44,706 bases of DNA from Planctomycetota bacterium (GTDB taxonomy: Bacteria > Planctomycetota > UBA1135 > UBA2386): NCBI GenBank assembly GCA_016794035.1, contig JAEUHS010000120.1, positions 1 through 44,706 of the forward strand. Reading direction: 5' to 3'. Under the pieces are notes generated by a model. The model did no database searches, had not been told where the DNA came from, and was given only the letters and a program-made list of their open reading frames with translations. This document shows, piece after piece, positions 8,924-17,316 of this stretch; position 1 is the stretch's first letter; each line of letters opens with the position of its first letter. The position numbers and the translations under genes are program-made.

Positions 8924-10230
8924 CGGGTGGGTGGGGTGCCGGCGGCAGGAAGACGAACCATCGCGAGACAGGCGAGCCCGAGCAACAGCGGAACGCCCTG
9001 CACCAGCATCGCGGCCTTGCTGCCCCATGCGTCGGCGACCACGCCGTAGACGAACGCGCCGACGACCGAGAGCTTCGTCGTGATGCCGTAGAGGCCGAAG
9101 TACTGGCCCACGTGTTCGGGCGGCGCCAGCAGCAGCAGGATCTTGCGGCCGGCGGTCCAGATGCCGGCGAGGCCGAAGGCGCCGAGCGCGACCAGCGTCA
9201 GCAGGTAGCCGGCCGCGCTGTGGCCGCCGAACACGGCGCCGCCGATCAGCGCCCCGAGCAGGGCGAGGCCGCTGGTGCGCATGACGCGCAGCGGTGCCCG
9301 ATCGGTCCAGATGCCGAGGCCGATGCCGAACGCCAGCGCGAGGCCGTTGAGGCACAGTCCCATGAGGCTCAGCAGGCCTTCCCTCGACGTGATCGCGACG
9401 CCGAGCACCTGCAGCGCGCCCTGGTCGAGATCGCGCTGGAACACGTCGACGGTGAAGTCGGCGAAGAACAGCACCGCGGTGTTCAGCACGTCGACGAGGC
9501 AGAAGTTGCCGAGCAAGAACCACAGCAGGGCGCGGTGCCGGGGCAGTCGCCGCAGGGCCTCGGCCAGCGACGACGTCGCGGCGCGCATCGACGAGCGGGC
9601 GCTGCCGCTGCGGGACGGGCGGAGATCGCGCACCAGCAGCAGGCACGGCAGCGCGCCGACCAGGAACATCAGGCCGGCGATCACGAACCGCGTCGGGTCG
9701 GCGACGGGCAGCGGCAGCAGCACGGCCAGCACCAGGATCGTGCCGAAGTAGCCGAGCCCGACGCCGAGTCCGCTGACCCGGCCGATGCGGTCGGGCGAGA
9801 CCACCGAGGGCAACAGCGAGTTGTAGAACAGCAGGCCGACGTTGTAGGTGAGGTTGGCGACGAAGAAGCACAGCAGCAGCCAGGTGCCGCCGAGGTCGAG
9901 ACCCCACCCGAACATCGCGAGCACGCAGCCGACGGTCGCGACCGTCAGGTAGCCGCGGGTGCGGGCGGTGTGATCGGCCAGCGCGCCGAGCAGCGGCACC
10001 AGCAGGCCGGCCGCGACCATCGAGGCGAAGTTGACGGCGCCCTGCGCGGTGAGGCCGCCGAGCTGCTGCTTGGCGAACGGCACGAACACGAACGTCAGCA
10101 CCGCGGCGTAGACGGTGTTCGCGAGGTCGTAGAGCACCCAGGCGGAGACGCGCAGCCGGTCGCCGGGAAGGGCGTTCGCGGCGGCCAGCGGGGACGTCTC
10201 GGGCACGACGGCAGTGTGCCGGGTCGCCAC
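8920..10230 (-). CDS. MFS transporter, UMF1/Atg22-like
   Basis: This 436-residue membrane protein has about 12 predicted transmembrane helices. The first conserved stretch VSAWVLYDLANTVYAAVL matches the W-x-LYDxANS/T signature of the UMF1 (bacterial Atg22-like) family. The loop GALADHTARTRGYL is the MFS motif-A equivalent, and a long cytoplasmic loop with Arg/Ser-rich sequence splits the two halves. A GTG start at 10230 is chosen because GGAG lies six bases upstream. A GTG at 10206 is possible but lacks such a site. The gene reads into lpxL by a 4-base overlap. The substrate is unknown. Confidence 0.85.
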   Translation of the reverse strand: MATRHTAVVPETSPLAAANALPGDRLRVSAWVLYDLANTVYAAVLTFVFVPFAKQQLGGLTAQGAVNFASMVAAGLLVPLLGALADHTARTRGYLTVATVGCVLAMFGWGLDLGGTWLLLCFFVANLTYNVGLLFYNSLLPSVVSPDRIGRVSGLGVGLGYFGTILVLAVLLPLPVADPTRFVIAGLMFLVGALPCLLLVRDLRPSRSGSARSSMRAATSSLAEALRRLPRHRALLWFLLGNFCLVDVLNTAVLFFADFTVDVFQRDLDQGALQVLGVAITSREGLLSLMGLCLNGLALAFGIGLGIWTDRAPLRVMRTSGLALLGALIGGAVFGGHSAAGYLLTLVALGAFGLAGIWTAGRKILLLLAPPEHVGQYFGLYGITTKLSVVGAFVYGVVADAWGSKAAMLVQGVPLLLGLACLAMVRLPAAGTPPTR

Positions 10231-10321
10231 CGCGGTCTCCAGTGTGCGCCCGTCCGGGTCGGCCGGCCCGCCCGCGCGGAAATTGCTCGCCAGGACTGCC
10301 GTCGACCGGCAGGATCGGGAC

Positions 10322-10921
10322 ATGAACGTGAATGAACTGATGAGTCGGGAGCCGCGCGCGGTTCGCATCGGCGAACGTGGCGACGCAGCGGCCCGGGTAC
10401 TGTGGGAAACGGACTGTGGCATCGCGCCGGTGGTGGACGCCGCCGGCGCGCTGGTGGGAGTCGTCACCGATCGCGACCTCTGCATGGCGTCGTACACGCA
10501 GGGTCGTTCGCTGGGCGAGATCCCGGTGACGACCGTGATGGTGCGCACCGTGCGCACGTGCCGTCCGGACGAGACCGTCGCGGCGGCGATGGCGACGATG
10601 CAGCAGGCGCAGGTGCACCGGCTGCCGGTGGTCGACGCGCGCAACCTGTTGGTCGGCATGATCTCGACCAACGACCTGGTGCGCACCGCGCACAGCCGCC
10701 CGGCGGCGCTCGATGCCGGCGCCGTGCTGAAGTGCCTGGCGCAGATCGGCGCGCCGCGCCGCGCCGAGTCGGCGAGCCCGGTCCGCGCCGGCAAGGCGGC
10801 GCCGGCCGCGGCCGCCGCGCCGGCCCCGCGCGCCGCCGCGGCCGCGGAGGTGCCGACCCCGGCACCGGCCGCGGCACCGAAGGCCAAGGCCAAGGGCAAG
10901 TCCAAGGGCCGCAAGGCCTGA
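10322..10921 (+). CDS. CBS-domain pair protein with Ala/Pro/Lys-rich tail
   Basis: This 199-residue cytoplasmic protein consists of two CBS motifs (about residues 7-60 and 75-125). Each has the typical V-x-G-V/M-x-[ST]-x-x-D pattern: GVVTDRDLCMA and GMISTNDLVRTA. CBS pairs usually bind adenosine nucleotides and act as energy or redox sensors. From about residue 150 the chain turns into a disordered Ala/Pro tail that ends in PKAKAKGKSKGRKA, similar in composition to bacterial histone-like tails. An AGGA lies 8 bases before the ATG. It is divergent from the MFS gene and just upstream of the Mla operon; its target is unknown. Confidence 0.85.
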   Translation: MNVNELMSREPRAVRIGERGDAAARVLWETDCGIAPVVDAAGALVGVVTDRDLCMASYTQGRSLGEIPVTTVMVRTVRTCRPDETVAAAMATMQQAQVHRLPVVDARNLLVGMISTNDLVRTAHSRPAALDAGAVLKCLAQIGAPRRAESASPVRAGKAAPAAAAAPAPRAAAAAEVPTPAPAAAPKAKAKGKSKGRKA

Positions 10922-10943
10922 TCGGCGCCCGGTCGCGCCGCGC

Positions 10944-12068
10944 ATGCAGGCGTCCTTCACGCTCACGCGCGAACCAGCGGCCGCCGGCTCGCTGCGGCTG
11001 CGCCTGGGCGGCGCGCTGACGCTGCGTGATGGCGCCCGGCTGTGGCGCGACCTCGGCGCGGCGGTGCGTGGGCACGGCGACGTCGAGGTCGACCTCGCGG
11101 CGGTCGACCGGCTCGAGGGCGGCGCCGCGGCGCTGCTGGCCGCGACCGCGATGCAGCACGCCGAGCGGGGGGGCGTGCTGCGCTACACCGGCGCCCAGGG
11201 CGATGCGGCGCGCCTGCTCGAACTCTACGACTGCGGTCGCGGCGACCCGTGCGAACGCAGCCAGCCGCGCCAGCCGGGGTTGCTCAGCGACATCGGCACC
11301 TTCGCGCACACCGCGGTCGGCACCACCCGGGCGATCCTCGCCTTCGTCGGCGATCTCGTGGTCGGCGTCGTGCAGGCGGTGCGGCGGCCGCGCACGGTGC
11401 ACCTCGGCGACCTCGGCGTGCTGATCGAACGCGCCGGCACCGACGGCATGCCGATCGTGCTGCTGATCAACTTCCTGGTCGGCGCGATCCTCGGCCTGCA
11501 GGGCGCGATCCAGCTGCACCGGTTCGGCGGCGATCCGTTCCTCGCCAACCTGGTCGGCCTGTCGGTCGTGCGCGAACTCGGGCCGCTGATGACGGCGATC
11601 CTGGTCACCGGCCGCTCGGGCGCCGCCTACGCCGCCGAGCTCGGCACCATGACCGTCAACGAGGAGGTCGACGCGCTGCGCACGCTGGGCCAGGACCCGC
11701 AGCGGTTCCTGGTGTTCCCGCGCGTGCTGACGCTGGTGCTGGTGGTGCCGGTGCTGACGTTGCTCGGCGACCTGATCGGCTCGCTCGGCGGCCTCGCGAT
11801 CGCGGTGACCTACCTCGACCAGCCGTCGATCGTGTACCTGCAGGCGATGCAGCTCGCGGTCGGGCTCGGCGACGTCGGCACCGGCCTGCTGAAGAGCGTC
11901 GCGTTCGCGATCGCGATCGGACTGATCGCCTGCCAGCGCGGGCTCAGCACCAGCGGCGGCGCGGTCGGCGTCGGCCGCGCGACGACGTCGGCGGTGGTCG
12001 TGGTGCTGTTCACGCTGGTCGCGCTCGACGCGGTGTTCACCTGGATCTTCACGCTGCTGGACTGGTGA
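10944..12068 (+). CDS. mlaE: STAS-MlaE fusion, lipid ABC transporter permease
   Basis: This 374-residue protein joins an N-terminal STAS (MlaB-like) domain (about 1-95, including VEVDLAAVDRLEGGAAALLAA) to an MlaE-type permease (about 130-374). The permease part shows the family hallmarks: INFLVGAILGLQGAIQL, VVRELGPLMTAILVTGRSGAAYAAELGTM and NEEVDALRTLG. The MlaE permease works with MlaF and MlaD in the inner membrane to move phospholipid to or from the outer membrane. In E. coli MlaB is a separate subunit; here it is fused to the front of MlaE. It is the first gene of a four-gene operon and ends one base before mlaF. Confidence 0.92.
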   Translation: MQASFTLTREPAAAGSLRLRLGGALTLRDGARLWRDLGAAVRGHGDVEVDLAAVDRLEGGAAALLAATAMQHAERGGVLRYTGAQGDAARLLELYDCGRGDPCERSQPRQPGLLSDIGTFAHTAVGTTRAILAFVGDLVVGVVQAVRRPRTVHLGDLGVLIERAGTDGMPIVLLINFLVGAILGLQGAIQLHRFGGDPFLANLVGLSVVRELGPLMTAILVTGRSGAAYAAELGTMTVNEEVDALRTLGQDPQRFLVFPRVLTLVLVVPVLTLLGDLIGSLGGLAIAVTYLDQPSIVYLQAMQLAVGLGDVGTGLLKSVAFAIAIGLIACQRGLSTSGGAVGVGRATTSAVVVVLFTLVALDAVFTWIFTLLDW

Positions 12069-12069
12069 C

Positions 12070-12810
12070 ATGGCCCGCGTCCTGGCAGTGCGCGACCTCA
12101 GTGTCGGCTACGACGACGATCCGGTGCTCGAGGAGATCGCGTTCGACGTGCAGCGCGGCCAGGTGTTCGCCGTGCTCGGCGGCTCGGGCTCCGGCAAGTC
12201 GACGCTGCTGCGCACGCTGATCGGGCTGCAGCAGCCGCTGCACGGCCGCGTGCACTTCACCGGCATCGGCACGCCGGCGCAGGCGATGGCGCCGCCGCAG
12301 TTCGGGGTCGTGTTCCAGTCGGCGGCGCTGTTCGGCTCGTCGACGCTGCTGCAGAACGTGCTGCTGCCGCTGCAGAAGTGGACCGACCTGCCGCCGGCCG
12401 CGGCGACCGCGGTGGCGATGGGCCGGCTGCGACTGGTGGGGCTCGAGCGCTTCGCGCACCACCTGCCGTCCGAGGTGTCGGGCGGCATGAAGAAGCGCGC
12501 CGGCATCGCCCGCGCGCTGGCCCTCGATCCGCCGATGCTGTTCCTCGACGAGCCGTCGGCGGGGCTCGATCCGGTCACCTCGGCCGAACTCGACGAATTG
12601 ATCCTGACGCTGGCGCGGCGTCTCGGCGTTACCATCGTGCTGGTGACGCACGAGCTGCCGACCATCCTGCACGTCGCCGACCAGTGCATCCTGCTCGACC
12701 GCGGTGTGCGCGGCATCATCGCCCGCGGCGCCCCGCGCGACCTCGCCGAGCGATCCACGGATGCGCGCGTGCAGGCGTTCTTCCACCGCCAGACGTCGAG
12801 GCTCGCATGA
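12070..12810 (+). CDS. mlaF: Lipid ABC transporter ATP-binding protein MlaF
   Basis: This 246-residue ATPase has Walker A GGSGSGKST, Q-loop VVFQSAALFGSSTLLQNV, signature EVSGGMKKRAGIARAL, Walker B MLFLDEPSAGLDP and H-loop VTHEL. The VSGGMKKRAxIARAL signature and the Q-loop FQSAALF are characteristic of MlaF/Mkl. It would energise the MlaE-MlaD complex. It overlaps mlaD by 4 bases (ATGA). All catalytic motifs are intact. Confidence 0.94.
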   Translation: MARVLAVRDLSVGYDDDPVLEEIAFDVQRGQVFAVLGGSGSGKSTLLRTLIGLQQPLHGRVHFTGIGTPAQAMAPPQFGVVFQSAALFGSSTLLQNVLLPLQKWTDLPPAAATAVAMGRLRLVGLERFAHHLPSEVSGGMKKRAGIARALALDPPMLFLDEPSAGLDPVTSAELDELILTLARRLGVTIVLVTHELPTILHVADQCILLDRGVRGIIARGAPRDLAERSTDARVQAFFHRQTSRLA

Positions 12811-13802
12811 CAGCGCCCGCCAATCGCTGGAAGCTCGGTCTGTTCGTCGTCGGCGGCTGCGCGGCCCTGGTCAGCGGCATGACGTGGCTCGGCATGCGCG
12901 AGTGGAAGCAGGCCTACCACACGGCCTACGCCTACTTCGACGAGGCGCTGACCGGCCTCGAGGAGGGCTCGCCGGTGAAGTTCCGCGGCGTCACCATCGG
13001 CACCGTCGAACGCATCCGCGTCGCCGGCGACAAGAAGCACCTGCAGGTCGAGGCGTCGTTGTACGACGACTACCTGACCGACCTCGGCCTCGACGTCGGC
13101 AGGCTCGACGGCGACTGTCCGCTGCCCGAGAACCTGCGCGCGCAGGTCGTGATGTCGTGGGTGACCAGCACGTCGTTCATCCAGGTCGACTTCTTCCCGG
13201 ACCCGCCGTCCGGGCCGCAGCGGCTGCCGTTCCAGGTCGGCGCCAACACCCTGCGCACGGTGCCGAGCACCGCCAAGAGTCTCGAGGACGCGAGCCGCGA
13301 GCTGCTGCGGGAACTGCCGGCGATGGCGCTCGAGGCGCGCGAGCTGATCGCGCTGCTGCGCTCGGACCTGGCGGCGGCGCAGCTGCCCGAACTCGGCCGC
13401 CGGCTGCACGGCGTGCTCGAGAGCGCCGAACGCGAACTGCAGGCGGTGCACGATCGCGACACCGTCGCCACGGCGACCGGCGCCTTCGCGTCGATCGCCG
13501 ACACGGTGTCGTCGTGGCAGTCCGAACAGGGACCGCTGGTGTCGGCGCTGCGCGAGGTGCACGCCGCCGCCGCCGACCTGCGGGCGCAGGTCGATGCGCT
13601 GCAGCTGCCGGCGACGACCGGCAGCGTGCGCGCGGCCGGCGCGTCGCTGACCGCCGCGGGCGACGAACTGCGCGAGCAGCTGTCGCATCTGCGCCGCACG
13701 CTCGGCGCGATCGAACGGCTCGCCGCGCTGCTCGAACGCGACCCCGCGGCGCTGCTGTACGGGCGCGGCGCGTCCGCCGCGTCGCCGCTGGAGGAACGAT
13801 GA
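12807..13802 (+). CDS. mlaD: MCE-domain lipid-binding protein MlaD-like
   Basis: This 331-residue protein has a single N-terminal membrane anchor (about residues 8-28). An MCE domain follows (about 38-125), with GLEEGSPVKFRGVTIGTVERI as in MlaD/PqiB/YebT. The remaining region (about 150-320) is long, Ala/Glu/Leu-rich and probably helical or coiled-coil, so the protein is much longer than E. coli MlaD (183 residues). Long helical tails are known in MCE proteins that build tubes across the periplasm. No MlaC-type periplasmic carrier is present here, so this tail may take part in bridging; that is inference. It overlaps both neighbours by 4 bases. Confidence 0.9.
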   Translation: MTAPANRWKLGLFVVGGCAALVSGMTWLGMREWKQAYHTAYAYFDEALTGLEEGSPVKFRGVTIGTVERIRVAGDKKHLQVEASLYDDYLTDLGLDVGRLDGDCPLPENLRAQVVMSWVTSTSFIQVDFFPDPPSGPQRLPFQVGANTLRTVPSTAKSLEDASRELLRELPAMALEARELIALLRSDLAAAQLPELGRRLHGVLESAERELQAVHDRDTVATATGAFASIADTVSSWQSEQGPLVSALREVHAAAADLRAQVDALQLPATTGSVRAAGASLTAAGDELREQLSHLRRTLGAIERLAALLERDPAALLYGRGASAASPLEER

Positions 13803-14320
13803 GGAACGCCAACGCCTGCAGCCTCGGCGCGGCGCTGCTGCTCGCCGCCTGCCTGTCGTCGGCGCCGCCGGCGCCGCCGGTGCGCTGGTTCGATCCGCTG
13901 CCGGCCGCCGCTGTCGAGACGAGCGCGCGGCCGACGGTCGACCTGCGGGTCACCGCCGCCGGCCACCTCGGTCGCGAGTTCGTGGTGCGCACGGCCCCGC
14001 GCGAGGTGGTGTTCGACGGCCAGCACGGCTGGATCGACGAACCGGTGCAGCTGGTCGCCGCCGCGCTGGGCGCGCGGCTGCAGCAGCTGCCGGGCGACGG
14101 CGGCAACGTGATGCGCGTCGCCGTCGAGGCGTTCGAGGTCGACGTGCAGGGCGAACCGCGCGCGGTCGTGCGCTTGGTGGTGCAGTTCGCCGGCCGCCGC
14201 CGCGACGTCGAGGCGCAGGAGCCGGCGGCCGGTCGTTCGCCGGCCGCTCTCGCCGCCGCGATGGCGGGCGCGCTCGGCCGCGCCGCCGGCGCGGTCGCCG
14301 CGATCGCGCGCGGCGAGTGA
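13799..14320 (+). CDS. Lipoprotein, PqiC-like ABC transport auxiliary component
   Basis: This 173-residue protein has a lipoprotein signal with lipobox LLAAC (Cys18). The mature part begins with a Pro/Ala stretch and a RWFDPLPAA motif, resembling the YYxLxxP start of PqiC/ABC-type transport auxiliary lipoproteins. It then has alternating strands and a final helix rich in Ala. Its ATG overlaps the mlaD stop, which supports a role as outer-membrane partner of the MCE system. The assignment rests on operon position and general pattern more than on strong motifs. Confidence 0.7.
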   Translation: MRNANACSLGAALLLAACLSSAPPAPPVRWFDPLPAAAVETSARPTVDLRVTAAGHLGREFVVRTAPREVVFDGQHGWIDEPVQLVAAALGARLQQLPGDGGNVMRVAVEAFEVDVQGEPRAVVRLVVQFAGRRRDVEAQEPAAGRSPAALAAAMAGALGRAAGAVAAIARGE

Positions 14321-14374
14321 CCGCCGCGCGCGGCAGCGCGGGTCTTGCAGCCGGCTGCCCGTGCACCGTCCGGG

Positions 14375-15868
14375 CTAGTCGCCGAGCAGTTCGCGCAGCA
14401 CCGCCGGCGCCAGCCCGACCGCCGGCCGCGGCAACGCCAGCACGCGCGCCCGGCGCCACGCCTGCAGCGCGATCGCCTTGGCGGCCAGGGTGCTCGGCCC
14501 GTTCAGCGTCCCGAGCAGCTGCCGCACCGCGGCCGGGTGCTCCGCCGCCAGCAGCGCCTGCCAGCGCGCCGGATGCTGGCCGAGATCGACCGGTCCGTTC
14601 AACAGCCGCAGCAGCGGCGGCGGATCGGCGCCGGCGTCACGCAGCAGCAGCGCCGCCAGCTGCGGCAGCGTCTCGGTCAGCGTCGTGCCGCGGAACAGGT
14701 CGCGCAGGATCGTGCTCGCGCGGTCCGGCTCGCTGCGCGCCACCAGCACGGCGGCGGCGGTCCGCACCGGGAACGGTTGCCCGGGGTCGGTCGCCAGCGC
14801 GGCCGCGTGAGCGATCAGCGCGGCCGACGGCGGCGCCTCGAAGTTCGCCAGCAGCGCCGCCTTGCGCACCGGGTCGCGTTCGTCGAGCAGGTGGCGTTCG
14901 AGGGCGCCGCGCATGCTGGCACCGCCGATCGTGAGCACCGAACGCATGCCCTGGCCGCACTCGGCGGCGTCGTTGCTGCGCATCGCGCGCGCGGCCAGTT
15001 CGAGCGCCGGCAGGTGGCGCCGGTGCGTCAGCGCCGCCAGCGCGGCGGTGCGCTGGGCCGGATCGGCAGCCCTGGCCGCGCGTTCGATCTCGGGCAGCAG
15101 CTCGGCCTCGCCGTCGGTGTCGTTGTTCGCCAGCCAGCGCAGCAGCGTCGTGCGTTCCTCGACGGCGCCGCGTTCGAGCAGGCGGCGCAGTCTCGCCGCG
15201 TCGAAGTCGGGCTCGCCGCGCAGCAGCAGCGCCAGCAGTTCGGCACGCAGCTGCGGATCGCGCATGGCGTCGTCGTCGAACAGGCGCCGCAGCGCCGCGG
15301 TCTGCGAACGCGGGTCGCGCAGCGACATGCCGAGCAGCAGCGCGAGCAGCGGTTCCTGCTGCCGGCGCAGGTTGCCGTGCAGGAAGCCGGTCAGCACGCG
15401 GCTGACGACGGCCGGGGCGTGGTCCGGCGGCAGCAGGCCGAGCGCGAAGGCCGCCGCGATGCCCTCCGGCGTGGTGCGGTCGTGGGCGGAGGCCAGCAGT
15501 TCGTCGAGCACCACCGCGGTGCCCGGCGTCGCCTGCAGACCGAGCGCGACGATCGCCCGGCCGCGCGCCGCCGGATCGCCATCGGCCGCCGCCGCGACGA
15601 GCGCCGTGTGGAAGCCGATCGACGACGCCTCGGCGACGATCAGCGCCGCCTCGCCGCGCACCACCGGATCCGCCGCGCCCAGCAGGCGGGCGGCGTCGGC
15701 CGCGACCAGCCGGCCGGCACCCGTCGGCGCGTCCTGCGCTTGCGCGATCCCGCACAGTGCGAGCACCGACACCGCACCGCATCGCAGCGCGAGGCTGCGC
15801 CGTCGCCGCGGGCGCCGGTCGAAGCGGGCCCGGTCGGCGGGCGGTTGGTGGGGGAGCGCGGCGTTCAC
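14375..15868 (-). CDS. Exported alpha-helical (HEAT-like) repeat protein
   Basis: This is about 497 residues from a GTG start at 15868. An Arg-rich N-region and hydrophobic segment ending AQAQDA (about residues 25-47) look like a signal peptide. The rest is a regular series of Ala/Leu-rich helix pairs of about 30-35 residues, with recurrent Asp-Pro turns (AADPVVRGEAA, DRDPVRKAALL-like and PAQRTAALAAL), typical of HEAT-like repeats. No catalytic motif is visible. It is divergent from larC across about 110 bases and convergent with the Mla operon. Such repeat proteins are usually scaffolds in periplasmic assemblies, but no partner can be named. The start codon is uncertain. Confidence 0.75.
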   Translation of the reverse strand: MNAALPHQPPADRARFDRRPRRRRSLALRCGAVSVLALCGIAQAQDAPTGAGRLVAADAARLLGAADPVVRGEAALIVAEASSIGFHTALVAAAADGDPAARGRAIVALGLQATPGTAVVLDELLASAHDRTTPEGIAAAFALGLLPPDHAPAVVSRVLTGFLHGNLRRQQEPLLALLLGMSLRDPRSQTAALRRLFDDDAMRDPQLRAELLALLLRGEPDFDAARLRRLLERGAVEERTTLLRWLANNDTDGEAELLPEIERAARAADPAQRTAALAALTHRRHLPALELAARAMRSNDAAECGQGMRSVLTIGGASMRGALERHLLDERDPVRKAALLANFEAPPSAALIAHAAALATDPGQPFPVRTAAAVLVARSEPDRASTILRDLFRGTTLTETLPQLAALLLRDAGADPPPLLRLLNGPVDLGQHPARWQALLAAEHPAAVRQLLGTLNGPSTLAAKAIALQAWRRARVLALPRPAVGLAPAVLRELLGD

Positions 15869-15978
15869 AAGCTGGTTCTCGGGCGCGTAGTATGGCAGAA
15901 GTAGACGCCGCGGACAGGCGCTGGGCCAGCCGGACCAGGTCGCGGACGCGGTTCCTGCAGGCAAAGGCCGTTCCCAGC

Positions 15979-17202
15979 ATGCGCGTTGCCGTTCTCGATG
16001 CCTGGTCCGGAGTGGCCGGCGACATGTGGGTCGGAGCGATGCTCGACCTCGGCCTGCCGCTGGCACCGCTGGCCGCCGCGGTGCAGTCGCTGCAGTTGCC
16101 CGGCGTGTCGATCCACGCCGAGAAGGTGCTGCGCGCCAGCCTGTCCGGCACGCACTTCCTGGTGTCGATCGATCGGGCGACCGCCGCCGGCGCGTTCGTG
16201 CCGGTCGCCGCCGGGCCGCACGCCGCGGTCCAGCGCCCGGGTGTCGGCGGCCACGCGCATCGCGGCCTGCGCGAGATCGAGGCGATCGTTGCGCGCGCCG
16301 AACTGCCGGCGGCGGTCAAGGTGCACTGCCAGCAGGTCTACCGCGCGATCGGCGAGGTCGAGGCGGCCGCGCACGGCTGCGCGATCGACGACGTGCACTT
16401 CCACGAGGTCGGCGCCGAGGACACCATCGTCGACGTCGTCTGCGCCTGTCTCGGCATGCACCTGCTCGGCGTCGAACGCGTGCACGCCAACGGCATCGCG
16501 GTCGGGTCCGGCACCGTGCGCGCGGCCCACGGCATCCTGCCGGTGCCGGCGCCGGCGACGATGGCGCTGCTGCGCGGCATCCCGGTGCGTGCGGGCGGCC
16601 TCGCCGGCGAACGCACGACGCCGACCGGTGCGGCGCTGCTGCGCACGCTGGTGCAGCACTTCGACACGCCGCTGCACTACACCGTCGAGCAGATCGGCTA
16701 CGGCGCCGGCACGCGCGACGACGCCGAGGTGCCCAACCTGCTGCGCCTGGCGATCGGCCGCGCCGTCGCCGGCCCGTCGCCGACGGACCTGCTCGAACTG
16801 CAGTGCCAGCTCGACACCGCGACCGGCGAACAGATCGGCTGGCTGCAGGACGAACTGCTGCGCCGCGGCGCCACGGATGCGTTCACGACGCCGGTGCAGA
16901 TGAAGAAGGGCCGCCCCGGGTGCCTCGTCACCGTGCTCTGCGACGACGCCCATGCGGCCGCGCTGACCGACCTGCTGCTCGAGGAGTCGTCGTCGCTCGG
17001 CGTGCGCCGCCACCGCGTGCAGCGCCACGTGCTCGAGCGCTGGCAGGAGACGCGCGACACGAGCCTCGGTCCGGTGGTGTTCAAGGTCGCGCGCCTGCCG
17101 AGCGGCCGCGTCGTCGCGCGTCCGGAGGACGACGAGGTGCGGCGGTTGTGCCGCGAACGCGGCCTCGGCCGCGCCGAGGTGCTGCGGCAGCTGCAGGCGT
17201 GA
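15979..17202 (+). CDS. larC: LarC-family nickel-pincer cofactor biosynthesis protein
   Basis: This 407-residue protein matches LarC (DUF111). It has the start VAVLDAWSGVAGDMWVGAMLDLG, the His-containing GGHAHRGLREIEAI, VHFHEVGAEDTIVDVVCA, and later MKKGRPGCLVTVLCDD and LEESSSLGVRRH. LarC inserts nickel into the pyridinium-bis-thiocarboxylate mononucleotide cofactor of LarA-type racemases. In Lactobacillus larC is read through a programmed frameshift; here it is a single open frame. No larA, larB or larE lies in this window, so the client enzyme is elsewhere or differs. A weak TAGTAT (15888-15893) could be a -10 element for this gene. Confidence 0.92.
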   Translation: MRVAVLDAWSGVAGDMWVGAMLDLGLPLAPLAAAVQSLQLPGVSIHAEKVLRASLSGTHFLVSIDRATAAGAFVPVAAGPHAAVQRPGVGGHAHRGLREIEAIVARAELPAAVKVHCQQVYRAIGEVEAAAHGCAIDDVHFHEVGAEDTIVDVVCACLGMHLLGVERVHANGIAVGSGTVRAAHGILPVPAPATMALLRGIPVRAGGLAGERTTPTGAALLRTLVQHFDTPLHYTVEQIGYGAGTRDDAEVPNLLRLAIGRAVAGPSPTDLLELQCQLDTATGEQIGWLQDELLRRGATDAFTTPVQMKKGRPGCLVTVLCDDAHAAALTDLLLEESSSLGVRRHRVQRHVLERWQETRDTSLGPVVFKVARLPSGRVVARPEDDEVRRLCRERGLGRAEVLRQLQA

Positions 17203-17316
17203 CGGGACGCCGCGAGGGCCCGTGGCCAGGTTCGTGGGACGGCGAGGCGGTGCTGGTGGCCCGGCGCCGCCGTCGTCCGTCACCGCGTCGCAGCGCGTCG
17301 CACCGGGCGCACCATC

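Noticed and set aside
7904..10966. A 1020-residue frame spanning the MFS and LpxL genes
   Set aside because: Only the last third (LpxL) is protein-like. The upstream part is the wrong frame of the MFS and CBS genes and is Arg/Gly-rich.
14347..14358. Palindrome GCAGCCGGCTGC between the Mla operon and the repeat-protein gene
   Set aside because: Short and GC-rich, expected by chance in this base composition; no second copy seen.
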